From the NCBI RefSeq assembly GCF_947242115.1, contig NC_074714.1:35660323-35724322 (forward strand): DNA of 64,000 nucleotides. The letters are read 5' to 3'. The stretch's first letter is position 1, and each line of letters opens with the position of its first letter. This document shows, in pieces, positions 34,664-47,300 of this stretch. A program made the translations under genes and the position numbers. This stretch comes from Biomphalaria glabrata. Lineage: Eukaryota > Mollusca > Gastropoda > Planorbidae. The notes below the pieces were generated by a model that did no database searches, had not been told where the DNA came from, and saw only the letters and a program-made list of their open reading frames with translations.

Positions 34664-35791
34664 CAGGGATGCCCAACCTTGTACGGTCTGCGGGCCATTT
34701 TTATTTTCGACACTCGTGTTGCGGGCCACATCAATGGAAAGATGAAAATAATGAAATAAACTATTTTAAATAGCTGATTACAAACCCGTGGCCCTAATAG
34801 GCAACGCTACATAGAAAACAACTGTCTGCATCGCTCGAAATGTCTCAAACAGGGGTGTCTGGCTTTGTAAGTCAGTTTCAGATCTGTCGGGGCACTCCTC
34901 AGAGTCAGTAAAAAAAAAAAAACATTTCGAAATCTGCTTCTCTGTAAGAACATGCGTTGTCTCATTTAGTTAGGAATGGCGATTTGTAGGCTACCATATC
35001 TTCCACTCGTTTTGCAATTGCCATGCGAGAAAGACTGACGGCTTTAACTGCATTTTTTTAATTAATTTTTTTTCATCACTGCTCGGAAGCACATTTTTGA
35101 CACTTCATTTTTGAACTCTGATGCAAGCAGCTCTGTAGGGTTACCACCACCTTATCACCAACTCATTTTCTTGTCTCTATTTGATAAATATCAATGGCTA
35201 AAATCACTCAACTAGGCGTAAATTAGCAATCTTTTTCTCTGAGGCTCAAGCCAACAATGTCTTCATTTTTTTTTTAATGTTTTGGTTTACAATGTATTTT
35301 TTTGTTCTGCTCTTACAAAGCAGCCAGAAAATTAAAAGCAGCCACATTTTCTGTACAAATCAAATCAATGTTAGGTTATTATTTAAAAAAAGCAAAGATC
35401 TGTCTACTTTTTCTTGAAGCTTCTACATTTAGAGTCTACTCGCAGTGATACCAAAGGAACATGAACCAATTGAATGCAATAATGATGCAAAACAACAACA
35501 CTAAAAGCTATTGCAAATCTGATTTAACCAAGATGTCAAGGACACGGCCAGCTTGACAGCAGCGCCATTGTCCAACTTTTGTCGCCAAAAAATAAACGTT
35601 GTTTTCTTTAGAAGAGTAATATGAACATTAGACTATATTAGATTTGAATTAAATCCATTCATCTCTAATGTAGTTAAAAAACATTTTTTTACCCTTTTTA
35701 TTTTCTACACTTTGTTCCGATGTTCGGCGGGCCGGATGAAGCCACGTCACGGGCCGGATATGGCCCGCGGGTCGTAGTTTGGGCATCACTG
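34664..35791. mobile_element. Non-autonomous hAT-type element, 1.1 kb
   Basis: Flanked by a perfect 8-bp duplication TTTTAAAC (34656-34663 and 35792-35799). Ends read CAGGGATGCCCAACC and, reverse complemented from the right, CAGTGATGCCCAAAC, followed on both sides by GC-rich GCGGGCCA. An 8-bp duplication and CAG-type ends are diagnostic of hAT. No transposase frame was seen inside. Confidence 0.9.
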
Positions 35792-35989
35792 TTTTAAACA
35801 TTTATGCAAAAGGTTTAGATTTTTTGTCAAAAATATGTTTTTAAAAAATTTGTTTTACTAAATTAAGTTTTTTTTGGCATTCCGTACTAGCTACTTTTTT
35901 TAAGGGGCCCCTGCATTCTGACATTCAACATTATGTCACAAAATAGTGTACTTGATAAATACTGGTATGTCTAAATTCCAAATGGTACT

Positions 35990-36262
35990 GCTTCTTCTTC
36001 TAGCCAGCTTTTTGCTGCTGAGCTGTTAGCTCTTTTGCAGACTGTGCCAAGGAAAGTGTGCTGTTTTCTTCAGTGTACAGGGTGTTGGTTATGTTGGGCT
36101 GGAGTGGTAGTAGGTTCTGTCTAAGGTGGATTAGGAAGGGGCATTCAAAAAGGATATGGTTTACGGTTTCAATAGGGTGGGCACAGATGGTAATTTATCA
36201 GAGGTGTGTGTCCTATCTTTAGTTCGAAGATTGTAGATTGCAGGGGAGGAAGTTAATAAATG
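35990..36262 (-). mobile_element. I-clade (nimbus-like) LINE 3' fragment
   Basis: Reverse complement of the same 3' terminus as the 10.6-11.3 kb copy: TTCTTCTTCTAGCCAGC at the edge, then GCAGACTGTGCCAAGGAAA, and the reverse of the [14 protein letters not shown] knuckle. About 270 bp remain, so it is 5' truncated. Confidence 0.85.
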
Positions 36263-37394
36263 GTACACAAAATATAAGTAAAATTTTTAAAAATAATCAA
36301 TAAGACTTTTTATGAATAATACCATTGTTTATTGGCGAGATGATTCACAAGTGACAAATCTCAATTCATATTGCCGTTCTTATGTGCAGCAAAGGCATCT
36401 ATAATATCTAGGTCAATGCTGTCTAGTATTTTTGACTCCATGTGAATAGCAAGATTACATGGCAGTGGTGTAATATTTAATGTTAAAAAAATTTTTTAGG
36501 AAATTCATTTGGGTTGGTGGGGGCCGAGCCTCAGGGGGACTTTCGAATCTGGAACCCCCCTTCCCCACCCTAGCTAAACCACTGTCTCAGTATGTTACTA
36601 TGTAGTATCATGTCATTAGTTGAACTGTCAATACAACAGTATCGACAATACTTTCAATACAAGCACGTCTCTTCTTTTTGTATCGACAGAGTTAGGGTTG
36701 TAGTTGATAGTTTCTGATATTTTTTCAGAAATTTTTTAAACCTGCCTGAGAAGACCACTTCAGGGGCCGATTCTGAGTTAATGTTTCCACACAAACTTTC
36801 TTTGTAACCTTGTTGGTAAATGGATTGAGTCATTTTCACTCATGTAGAAGTACATATATTGTAATCATTTTTAAAAATACAACAGAATTAAAAATACAAT
36901 TTTAACTATATAAAATGTTATATATTGGTACACAGTAAAAATGTATCCCAAATAAAAGCTAAGGGTTGGTAAGTAAAGGTAATCCTTATAGCATAAGCAC
37001 ATGACTCACTTAACCTAGCTTATGAAAGTTTACAATAAGGCTCTTCCAAACTTGCATTTTAAATATAGCTTTGGCTGATCAATTATTTAACCCAGCGCAC
37101 AACAAATTGATTTCATTAAAATAAAAAGTAATGTTAAAAGAAAAACAAAAAAAAGTTATAATTTATCTCAAGAGACAAAAAGACTACATTGATTTAATTT
37201 TGATATAAAAAAAAATACTCCAAAAGTATAATGAACACTATATATATATATATCATATTTTTTAGCAGAAATAATTTTATTGATAATACAAAATAATATT
37301 GTTTTGGATTTTTTAAGTACCAGTATTTAGTGCACGTGCACTTGATATTTAGTATTTCCTGAAGTTAATTAACATACCAAATCTTAACCATAAA

Positions 37395-37439
<45 letters not shown>

Positions 37440-38229
37440 CAACAATAAATATTGTCTAGAAAATAAATGACTACTCTTGTAGCTTTGGGAAGCATAGTGT
37501 TGCTAGGTACCAGTAATTGTTTTGTATTGTATAAAATGTGGAGGAATGTTTAGGGTGTTCAAAGTTTAAATAACAACTTGCTTTTAAACAATATAGTGGG
37601 TTTAAATTCAAAGACCCCATCATAAACCAAGAGATTAGAGACAGGGTTACTGCAGCAATTGGTCCCCATGATGACCTGCTATGTATCCTAAAAAAACGCA
37701 AGCTTAAACTCTACAGCTAAATAACAAGATCTTCTGGGCTCACAAAGACCTTCATTCAGGGAACAGTACCAGGAAAATAAGAAGAGGCAGATAGAGAACG
37801 CGATTGGAGGACAACATAAAAGAAGGGACAGGCCTACCATGGAAAGAGGTTATAACTAAGGCAAAAAAGAGAGAGGAATGGAGAAAGACAGTCAACGAGT
37901 CTTGCATGATGCCCCAACGATCCAATAGATTAAGGGATGGGGAAAGGTAGTAGATTTAAACAAATTACTGTACCGGTAAAAGTTAGATATCCTATATTTT
38001 CTAATGACTTCGTTTTTATTTGCAGAAGTCACTCATATGTGAAATCTTATATTGAACAAAATTAATCCAATAAATAGGGTTTGAAAACTGCATGTAAAAC
38101 ATAAATTAATCTTTTATCTATGAATTCCCAAACAAGAACAAAAATCCACATAATGGCCAATTTTATCTATGAATTACCACACAACAACAAAAAAAATCCA
38201 CAAAGTGAACTATCCTAGTTTTACATTTT
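36263..38229. other. Intergenic region between ALG10 and NUDT16
   Basis: No host exon found. It contains the RTE-like LINE remnant at 37560-37960 and a CT/TA microsatellite at about 37396-37439. The NUDT16 3' UTR should extend from 38229 leftwards. Confidence 0.55.
37560..37960 (+). mobile_element. Degenerate LINE 3' coding end (RTE-like)
   Basis: Broken frames give VTAAIGPHDDLLCILKKRK, then TRSSGLTKTF, a GK-rich basic stretch, RDWRTT, KKGQAY and CPNDPID, a C-terminal pattern common in RTE-like LINEs of marine invertebrates. Several in-frame stops. Clade is inferred from memory of this C-terminal signature. Confidence 0.6.
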
Positions 38230-41200
38230 TCATAAATGTGTTTTACTTTTTATACTTTCTGCATAATCCTTATAAGCTTTGAGGGCTGTTCCCATCTCTG
38301 ATTCACTAAATAACTTTGCTTCTAATAATCCATGTATAAGTTCAGCTCTAGCATTTCCAGCAAACTGATTAGCAAGAAAAGCAGGGAATCCTCTAACACC
38401 ATCTCCCATGGTAAACAGGGGGACTCTCACAATACCACAAGTCTGTATAAAAAGCAAAGATAACGATATCAAAACTAATGCTATCAGTACTTTTTTTAAA
38501 GCATTTTTTTTGTTCATATCTAAAAAAAAAATTAAAAAATTACCTTTTGTGCTTTAAAGTGTAACATGTCAGGTGTGTGTGTATTGTGTGTATGTATAAT
38601 ATATATTGTCATATGTGTAACTTTATCACAACCTCATCAAAAGCTCATTTTATTTTTAATTACACTGTAAGAGTATAAGTAAATCTTATTTACCCAAAAT
38701 AAAATCTTAAAAAAACAAAAAAATCACCTCGATTCCATATTCTTCAGCACTTAATGTTTTCTGTTCTAGAGTGGCAAAATCTTCAGGTGATACCTCCATT
38801 AAATAAAAATGAAGAATCATTTTTTTCATTTCCTGATAATAGCAGGCTATGTGATGATTTTCTGTAAAGGAATATTTATGTAGGTCAAGACCTATCTCTT
38901 CATGCATTTCTCTGTTGATGCCATCCACAGCCTTTTCACCATCATCCACCAGTCCACCAGGAAAGCCCAAAAGTCCATCAAACCTTACTTGCATCTGTTG
39001 ACAAATGTGATTTTTTTTTTAAAATCATAAAATGTTTATTACTATTACTAACAATGTCTCTCAATTTTTTTTTTCTTTTTTTTTTTTTTTTGCTGATAAA
39101 AAAAAAGTAAGCTCTCTTTTTGGACCATGGGACTGATGACATATCTATTTTTCCTAAAAAAAAAACCAACCCAGTCTTCAACAGGAATATAACTCATAAC
39201 CACTTAATTTGGGGGGACAGGCACTTCTATTTACTACTAAAGGCCATTAAAAATATTTTTGACATATATATATATGATTCCTGGATTTGTTATGTCCTGC
39301 ATAGTTAGTGGCTCTGTTGCAGATATTAACTTGGGGGCAGCAGGGTGGTGTCAGCTATTGCAGACAGCTCATGGTGTCACACCCCTCCTCCCCGCCCCCT
39401 TTTTCAAAACAATTTTTACAAAATCTCATTAGTTTTTCATTTTGTTGAACCACATTTAAATGTTTTCTTCCAATGAACTTTTTGAATCTATCTTGTTTCA
39501 GACCCCTCTTGCAAAAACAGTAATAAAAGATGAAAATGATAAATCAAAATTTAATTCTTTACATTTTTTATGTACCGGGGTATTGTAATAATTTTATTGA
39601 TTAATATTCAAAAAGGGATTTATAACTACAAATCTAATACTAGGCCTACGGTACATAACTTTTGGCTTGCCCTACAGGCTTGACATTAAGAGAATGGTCT
39701 TAAGATTTATTAAAACTTGCTTTTCTTTTTGAAATTTCCATTACTGCACAATTGATTAAGAAATCAAAACTGATCAGCTCAGAGTAAAAATGCAAAAAAA
39801 AAAAATTAATTCTTTTAATACTGGGTTATATTTAGATGACATCACCATCTCAAAGAAATTCCTTTTATGTACCGGTAATGAAGACTGATCATCAAAATGG
39901 ATAAATGTCAAATTTTAATTTTACTTTGCTAGAAAGTGTGAGATTAAGCAGGTTGTGCATGATTTCACACAATTCATTCTTCATCATGTCAATCATAGTA
40001 ATGAGTTCCTTGTCAATTTTTTTTATGTCAAGTCCAACAACCTATGTTTTTCCCTTTTTAAAGTTTGTCAACATTAGACCTAGTCTACATTACAATAGCT
40101 TTTAAAGACAACAGTTCTTTGCTATGGAGCAGTTTTGAACTACTTGCTGCTGGTACATAGGTGAAAGTACATTTTGACATTTTGCTGGTTTACAAAAGTA
40201 TGGGGCAATTGCTTGGAATTGTACATATTAGGATATCTAGCTACCATCAATTGTTTAAAAAAAATTGGTTTCTGAAAAAAAAATCCTACTAGGTGATTGG
40301 TGTGACCCAGTACAGTCTGCGTCCCCTAGCTATCTCATGAAGAAGTTATGTAATTTGTATGTACATTTCTAAAGAAACTTCAAAAATGGTCATTGTATTT
40401 TTTTAGCACATATTTCTACTACTTCTTCAATAGTTATGCTATGATGATGTTATAAGAAATAAGCTACATTGGTATCTATCTTCATGCTGGCATTTATCCC
40501 ATATAAGATGTCTTCTCAATCACTATTTCTGCAAGCTTAAAAGAGATGAACATTTAAAAACCAAACAAAGTCTATAATAATTTCATGAAAGGTATAAAAA
40601 GCTTATGAAAATAAAAAATATTCTATTGTTCTGTTTTGAATTGGATTTTCAAAATGCCCGAAAAAGAAATCATCAGAAGCCATTGGAGCTAGTGGAGTTT
40701 GGCTGACTTGTGTCTTATTATTTGGAGACCCGTGGGTATTCTTGCAGAACTTAGCTGATGAAGGTATAAACAATGTGAAAGTCAGGGTAAGCAAATGCGG
40801 TGGTATGTTAAGTGTTATTAGAACATGACGTTTCATTATCACTAATATGATGTTGCACTGAATAACCAGTTTACCATGTAGTATGTCATTGGCCTAGTGT
40901 TAGAATTTTGGAACACCATTTCTTTAAATTCTTGTTTATATTACTCAATGTAACAATCATAATTTTCATGCAAAAAAAAGTTATTTCTGCATGTGGCCAG
41001 TTACAGCCAGTCTCTGTTGGCATTTTTTTAGCACAATATTTTAATATACCATTAATCAAAGTCTTACTTTACATACCCTTTATACTGACCATAACAAGAC
41101 CTTTTTGGTCATAAAGGTTCCACAATAAATTTGACTTCTTGGCAAAGATCATACCATGTGCAGCATGCTTCAAATTTATTGTGCTGGACTCTAAAGTGCT

Positions 41201-41299
41201 CAGTTCTTCTTTAGTTACAGCTCTGTAGTCATTTATACTATCACCCAGTTTGCCATAACCTTCAGAATCTTTAAGATGTCCCCAACCAATATGAGCCAT
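38230..41299 (-). CDS. NUDT16: NUDT16-type Nudix hydrolase (3 exons)
   Basis: The family removes caps from nuclear U8 snoRNA and hydrolyses inosine diphosphates in vertebrates. Exons 41299-41090, 38994-38728 and 38442-38230, all phase 0, give 229 aa. Exon 2 starts MQVRFDGLLGFPGG, as in human NUDT16 (MRFDGRLGFPGG), and contains a perfect Nudix box: G, five residues, E, seven residues, then REMHEEIGL. Exon 3 has IVRVPLFTMGDGVRG, again the NUDT16 signature, plus a longer charged C-terminal tail. An acceptor-like AG lies directly before exon 1 (AC then ATG at 41299), so at least one 5' exon, probably untranslated, should lie upstream; I could not place it. Exact substrate in this animal is inference. 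Confidence 0.9.
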
Positions 41300-42839
41300 G
41301 TCTGAAATAACAACAATAAAATTAATTTAGAAATTGAAATTTCATAAAATACCTCTAAGTTATTAACTTAAAAATTATAACTAATTCTTACTCTTAATAG
41401 ATGACATATTTTGTTCTGAACCCTAATTAAAAGAAACACATTTTAAACATTTTCTTTTAAATTTTCTTGAATTCCAAAACACAGTTTTCAAATACAATTT
41501 AAGCTCACAGCAACTCTTTTTACGTTTGACATCTTTAGTCTCTAGGTACTCTGTTGTGAGCTACTGAATTCTGAATGTAATACATTTTTTATCCCTTAAT
41601 TAAATTTTGACTAGGTCAAAGTTTAATTTTTCTAATAGCCAATGGTCCAAATGCTTGTATGGAGAAATAATATATTTTATTAATAATATTCCTAATATTG
41701 GTTAAGAAACATAATCATATGGGGAGAAGAGTCTAAATCACTAAATCATATAATGTGTTTGATAATTAAATGAAAGTGTCTTTATGTTATTTGTAATGAT
41801 TGCATTATGAGGAATTATGATATTTTGAGAGGGTTTATTTTCTAGTTTTTTGGTTCAAATGACAGTATTTAATATATACCTTTAATTTGTTAATATTAAA
41901 ATAAAAGTTAAGCTACTTTGTTGGTTATATTAAATCTAAATATATATCTTTCTTCATTTTAATAATATATGTAACACTCAGCATTACAATATTAGCTCCC
42001 CTGCCAAGGGAAATAATTCTAACTAGGAACTATTACACTTAAATTAACAATGTTAATTATAGATCACAAATGTGTCTTAATGTATGAGATTGCATATATA
42101 TTTGGTAAGTTTTGTGTACCTTATTTACCCTGATTTAAAAAATAATGTCTTACAGTGATTTTCTAATTCATTCATTTTTGTGATGTATTACTTTACTTTT
42201 TTTTTAGTGTTATAAAAAATTTCTCAGGTAAAAAAGCACTCAAGACAAAAATGAAAACACTATTGCAAAGAATGGGGACCTGTTCTTTGAAATGAAACAC
42301 TGATGTTGGGTCATGTCAATTGCATTTATACACATTGGCAATATCAACTAACCAAGCTTGCTCGAATTACAGGCATTACATAACTTCAAACTTCAAGTAA
42401 TCATTCCTTTGGGGCTTACAAACTCAAAAAAATGTGCCTGTCAGAACAACTTGACATCAGTTTCCATTAGTCTGCTCAATGACATCGCAACAAATATCTT
42501 TTATTAAGTAGATTCAAAACTGTTAAGTTTTAATCTATTGACACTCTAGGTAGGCAGTTTAATATTGTCTAGAGCATACAAAACCAGCCAACACCATAAT
42601 AATTAAGACATCAAATGAGAAAATTTTAATTTGATTTAACATAGTTAAATCTATAGAAAACATTACAAGTCAGACACTTTAATTTTATTATCAAACACAA
42701 TTTGAAATACAAAACATTTGGACAAATGCAAATGTGAAACATTTATGATAATTATTTCTGCCCATTGTGCTGACTGATGTTTTTCTTTAGCTTTACATGT
42801 TTATGATAAATCTCTTCAAATTCTGAACTTGAACATTAA

Positions 42840-42970
42840 ATCTTATCCCAAACCTCCCATAGAATAGTTTAAATGGGGCAGGCAGCAAGCAGGGTTTGAA
42901 CCTGGGACCTTAGAGACCACTGAATGAAAGTACAGGACACATACCACACGACCATGCAGGCAGCAATCCT
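42840..42970 (-). mobile_element. tRNA-derived SINE fragment, family 2-like
   Basis: Reverse orientation: CCAAACCTCCCATAG, GCAGGGTTTGAACCTGG (B box reversed) and ACCATGCAGGCAGC head. Diverged single copy between NUDT16 and SUMF1. Confidence 0.6.
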
Positions 42971-43384
42971 ATATTCTATATGTATCATCATAAAAATAAG
43001 TTACTATAAATTAGATCTAGGCAATGTTTGCACAATAGGGTGGGCACTGTAAACTGTAGTACAGTATAGTTTGGTAAACTAAAGTACAGTACATTGCCCA
43101 ATTGGTTATATATATATAGGCCTTAGGCCTAGTAGGTTCACAATATTGTGTCCAACCTTAACAAAGATCAACAATATGGTCTATGGTCAATAACATATAA
43201 AATATAACATACATACTCATGGAACATAGTGACAGTCGTCATAGTCAAGTCTGTTAAAATTAAATATTTTATTAGAATCTAGACTCTAGTCACAGTCTAG
43301 TGACAAATTTGAATTTACTGAAGCCCGACACTAGGTTGATCTTGATTATTATGATTATAGTAATTCTCTAAATATATAAATCTA

Positions 43385-43680
43385 GATCTAGTATTTCGTA
43401 CGAGTACGGGTGCTAGAGTCTAGAAATATAAATGTAGATCATTCTTTACTTTTACTGACTGTAAGTCTTTTACTCTTTACTTTAGCCTAGGCATAAATCT
43501 AGTATTTCGTACGAGTACGGGTGCTAGAGTCTCGAAATATAGATCATGTAGATCTATCTTTAGTCTTTTACTCTTTACTTTAGGCTTCTCGTACGGGTGC
43601 TAGAGTCTAGAAATATAGATGTAGATCTATCTTTAGTCTTTTACTCTTTACTTTAGGCTTAGTCGAAGATCTAGATCCTA
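43385..43680. repeat. Tandem repeat upstream of SUMF1
   Basis: Three units share CGTACGGGTGCTAGAGTCT or CGTACGAGTACGGGTGCTAG, followed by AAATATAGATGTAGATC and TCTTTTACTCTTTACTTTAG. Units start near 43391, 43502 and 43585. It lies 0.65-0.95 kb before the SUMF1 start codon in an ATCTAG-rich segment. Confidence 0.85.
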
Positions 43681-44329
43681 AGATATTACCCTAATTAATA
43701 TAAATATATATTATTAAAGTAATCCTGTACCGGTATATTCTGGATCTAGATCTAGGTCGAAATAAAATTAAAAAAGAGTTATCGGTCTTTATTTATCTAG
43801 ATCTAGATCTACGTCTATGTAGCCTACTGTAGAAAGTTTTTTTGTTTTTTTTAAGTGACAAAATTAAGACATAAAATTAATAAAAAATAAAAATTAGATC
43901 TATAGATCTAATTAGATCTACAATCTAGATCTAAATATCGAACGAAAAAAAACAAATCTATATATTATTCTAGATCTAAATCTTGATCTCATTGTAGATT
44001 AATGTAGATCTAGTAATTTGATAACTAGACTCTCTACCTACCATAGTCGCATAGTTTGGCATAGACATTGACTATATAAATAATATAAATATAGATGTAC
44101 ATAGATTAGATTCTAAGGCTAAGTTAAACTGGGCAAAGACCAGCAACGTCAGAGTCTGGAGTCTTTAGTCACTTACTCTATTATCGAAGACAAGCCTTAT
44201 TAAAGTTATTATTATAAATTATAGATCTAGAGATTCTAGATCTATCTAGAATAGTCTAATCAAGTCTAATGGTGTGCTAGAGCTCGAAGTAACTAGACTA
44301 GATATAATCTAGTGACTAGTGAAAAAAAA

Positions 44330-47300
44330 ATGATATTTTTTAATATTAATAATTTTGATCTATTATTAATATTTCTTATATTTGGAGACCAATTTGTTTG
44401 TTCTAATTGCTGTGAACCCGAAACACTCACACGTAATGGTGAATGCGGCTATAGTCCAGATAATAATGAGATTAAGGATTGTGGTTGTAAAGTGAACAGA
44501 GAATGTTTATCGGACATTCATAAAAATGCACACAAACCCTCAACAGATCTACACAGAAATGACCTGGAATTACATCTAGAACAGGACAAACTTTTGGAAA
44601 GTGAAAAAGTGAAAAGCGAGATTCAAAGATTAAATCACATGGTCTATATTCCTGGTGGAACTTTTACAATGGGTTCAAACAAACCAGTGTTTGTTGCTGA
44701 TGGAGAAATGCCAGCAAGGCAGATATCACTGAACTCATTTTATTTAGATAAATATGAAGTTAGCAATGCAGAATTTGACAAATTTGTGAAAGACCAGAAT
44801 TATGTAACAGAAGTAAATTATATATTCATTTATAATACATCTTTATATAGATTAAAGCAGGTTTCTCGAACATTTGTGATTTGTAAGCTTTATTAAACAT
44901 CCTCTGTATTATTATTAAAATGTCTTTATTTGAACGGTTACTGTGGAAAACTGCTACATTGGTGTTGCACATAACTTTACAAGCACCATTTTTTTTTACA
45001 CTTCCAACACATATGTTTCTTCCTTTTTTCACTGAAAAAAATAGTTTTACCTGGAAAGTTCACTAGGATATAAATTATTTTATCTCCTTGGTCTGCACTT
45101 AAGGAGATTTTTATGCCCAGTGATGCATCAGCTAAAAGAAAAACCAGTACATTATATAAGACTTCTTAACTCTTTCAGGTTGTATTTTGATTAGAAAAAA
45201 AAAAGAGTTTTCCTGGACAAATGAAAATTTGCAGGGGAGTAGTGTTACTAAAACTAATCTAACTTTTTTAATATCTTATATAACCTAATATATTTGATTT
45301 TATTTTAAAGGAAAATGAATTGCCTATAAAAGTGTAATAAATAAATTATTTAAGAAAATATTTCTTTTAATAAGTTTAAACTGAGTATGGAAAAACAAAA
45401 TATACAAAAATATTAAAAAAATGATATACCGGTACTGAAAGATTTAATCTTCTACATTTCATCCATAAATATTGAAAAATTACAAACCTACACACTATTT
45501 TGCTCTTTAAATTCAATAAAAAAAAATAAATGTTTTACTTAAATTTTTTGGGTCCCATGAAAAATAAATAAATAAAAAGTGTAACATTATAACGATAGGA
45601 AAACAAATATTGTATTCCAAGATACTCGGTGAGAGTAACGTCCCACTGAAAGTATTAATAGACTGGGAAACAGAAATTTCACAGCCTTACTGTTTTGCTG
45701 CCAAAATATGTAAATATACTGGGGAATCCGAGAGCAAAAAAGCTTAAATGTAATACAGATAATTACACATAACATCAGATTTTAAAGAGGAGCGTTTATA
45801 TTGATCAGTAGTAAGAGTTAAGTTTCCACAATTTTATTTTATTTTCTACTTATCCCTTTTTCCATTTTACTTTTTTTTTTCATTTTTAAAGTGACTATTT
45901 AAAAAATACCACAGAAGCAATACACTAAAGGTCTTGGTGTGATACAGTACATGCACTGAGCTTAATAGAAGAATGTAGAGGTGCTATGTATGGTCTCAAA
46001 GGATTGTCATAATTATAATTATTATGGCAATTGGAGGAATTTTTTTGTTTGTAATGTGACAGATAAAACTTGTACCTAACAGTCTTGGTGTTCATCAGTT
46101 AGATGCTGAGAAGGACATGTGGAGGATCAGAAAAGTGATGACTTGTGTTTTTGTGCTGGTGTAAAAAGAAAGATGAAATTTGAAAATTAAAACATTTTTT
46201 AGATATATTTTCTTTGAACTGTTTGATGAATCTTTTTGAAAAAGTTTTTGAGTAATCACTGGGATTGAAAATTGTTTGAATATTCTTAGGCTTGATGATA
46301 GCCACCATGAACCTTAGATTTAATTTTAACTTTGTTAATTGATAAATTACAACATAGCTATTTTTATCAACAAATGGATAAGGAATTTAAAGATGCTCTC
46401 AGATTTTTCATTAGCCAGACCATTACAGTTATAAAAATTCAAAAGTAAAAAATAGCACTAACTTGGCGTTGCGTGTTTGAGAGACCTGCTTTACTTTATA
46501 TACAGTCACATTGTTCTACCAGCTATCATTTATGAAAAATTGCAGTCGTTTTTATACATTAGCATTCATTTTATTTTTCGATAAGACATAAGTTTATGCT
46601 GTATCTTTTCAGGCAGAAAAGTTTGGCAATTCATTTGTGATGGAAATGTATATTAGTGAGGAAACAAAGAAAAAAATAAAACAAATGGTAATGTACACCT
46701 TTTATTTTCCTTTTTAATCTTTTTTCAGAAGCTCTTGAAAGGGAAAAAAATGCTTTTGGTTTTATGCTGTCTGTCCAAAAACTAAAAGGGCTATTGTAAA
46801 TCTGATTTCACTATCCTTGTAACATCTGGAGCCATAGCCTGTGTATGCTTTTCCTGAACCTGGCAGATTAAAGGATTCTGTCTTTCTTTGTTTTTGTGAG
46901 GCCAAATGATTGACAATAATACTTAAGTTTGATTTGTAGCTAGCATTTGAAGAGCAGTTACGATCAAATAAAAGATCTCTGACTTGCTAATTTTATCTTT
47001 GATTTGTCTTTGAGATACCTGGGGTTGAAATTGCCACTACTTGTTCAAAACATTTTACTCCATCAACATCATTTTCCCTCTATGCGTTCAACAAAGCAGA
47101 TTATATATGACTTAATCCTGTGGGTGCCAAGATATTATCCTGGTTCTAACTATTGTGGATTATTACACCATGGTCTCTGGTTCAAATTGAAGTATTCTCC
47201 TGATTTCCTACTAAGCTGTCTGGTATGCATTGTAGACTTTTGTCATCATCTTCCCCAGTTGTAACTCTTATTGTCATCATCCCCTGCTGTCCTACAAGAG

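Larger units (their letters stand above)
41302..44329. other. Divergent intergenic region of NUDT16 and SUMF1
   Basis: It must hold both promoters and probably a non-coding NUDT16 exon. No coding exon seen. One decayed SINE at 42840-42970; from about 43.26 kb to the SUMF1 start the sequence is dominated by ATCTAG/TCTAGA words and a tandem repeat. Confidence 0.55.

Noticed and set aside
44312-44329. GTG at 44312 as the SUMF1 start
   Set aside because: ATG at 44330 is in frame, begins a proper signal peptide, and GTG starts are not usual in animal nuclear genes.
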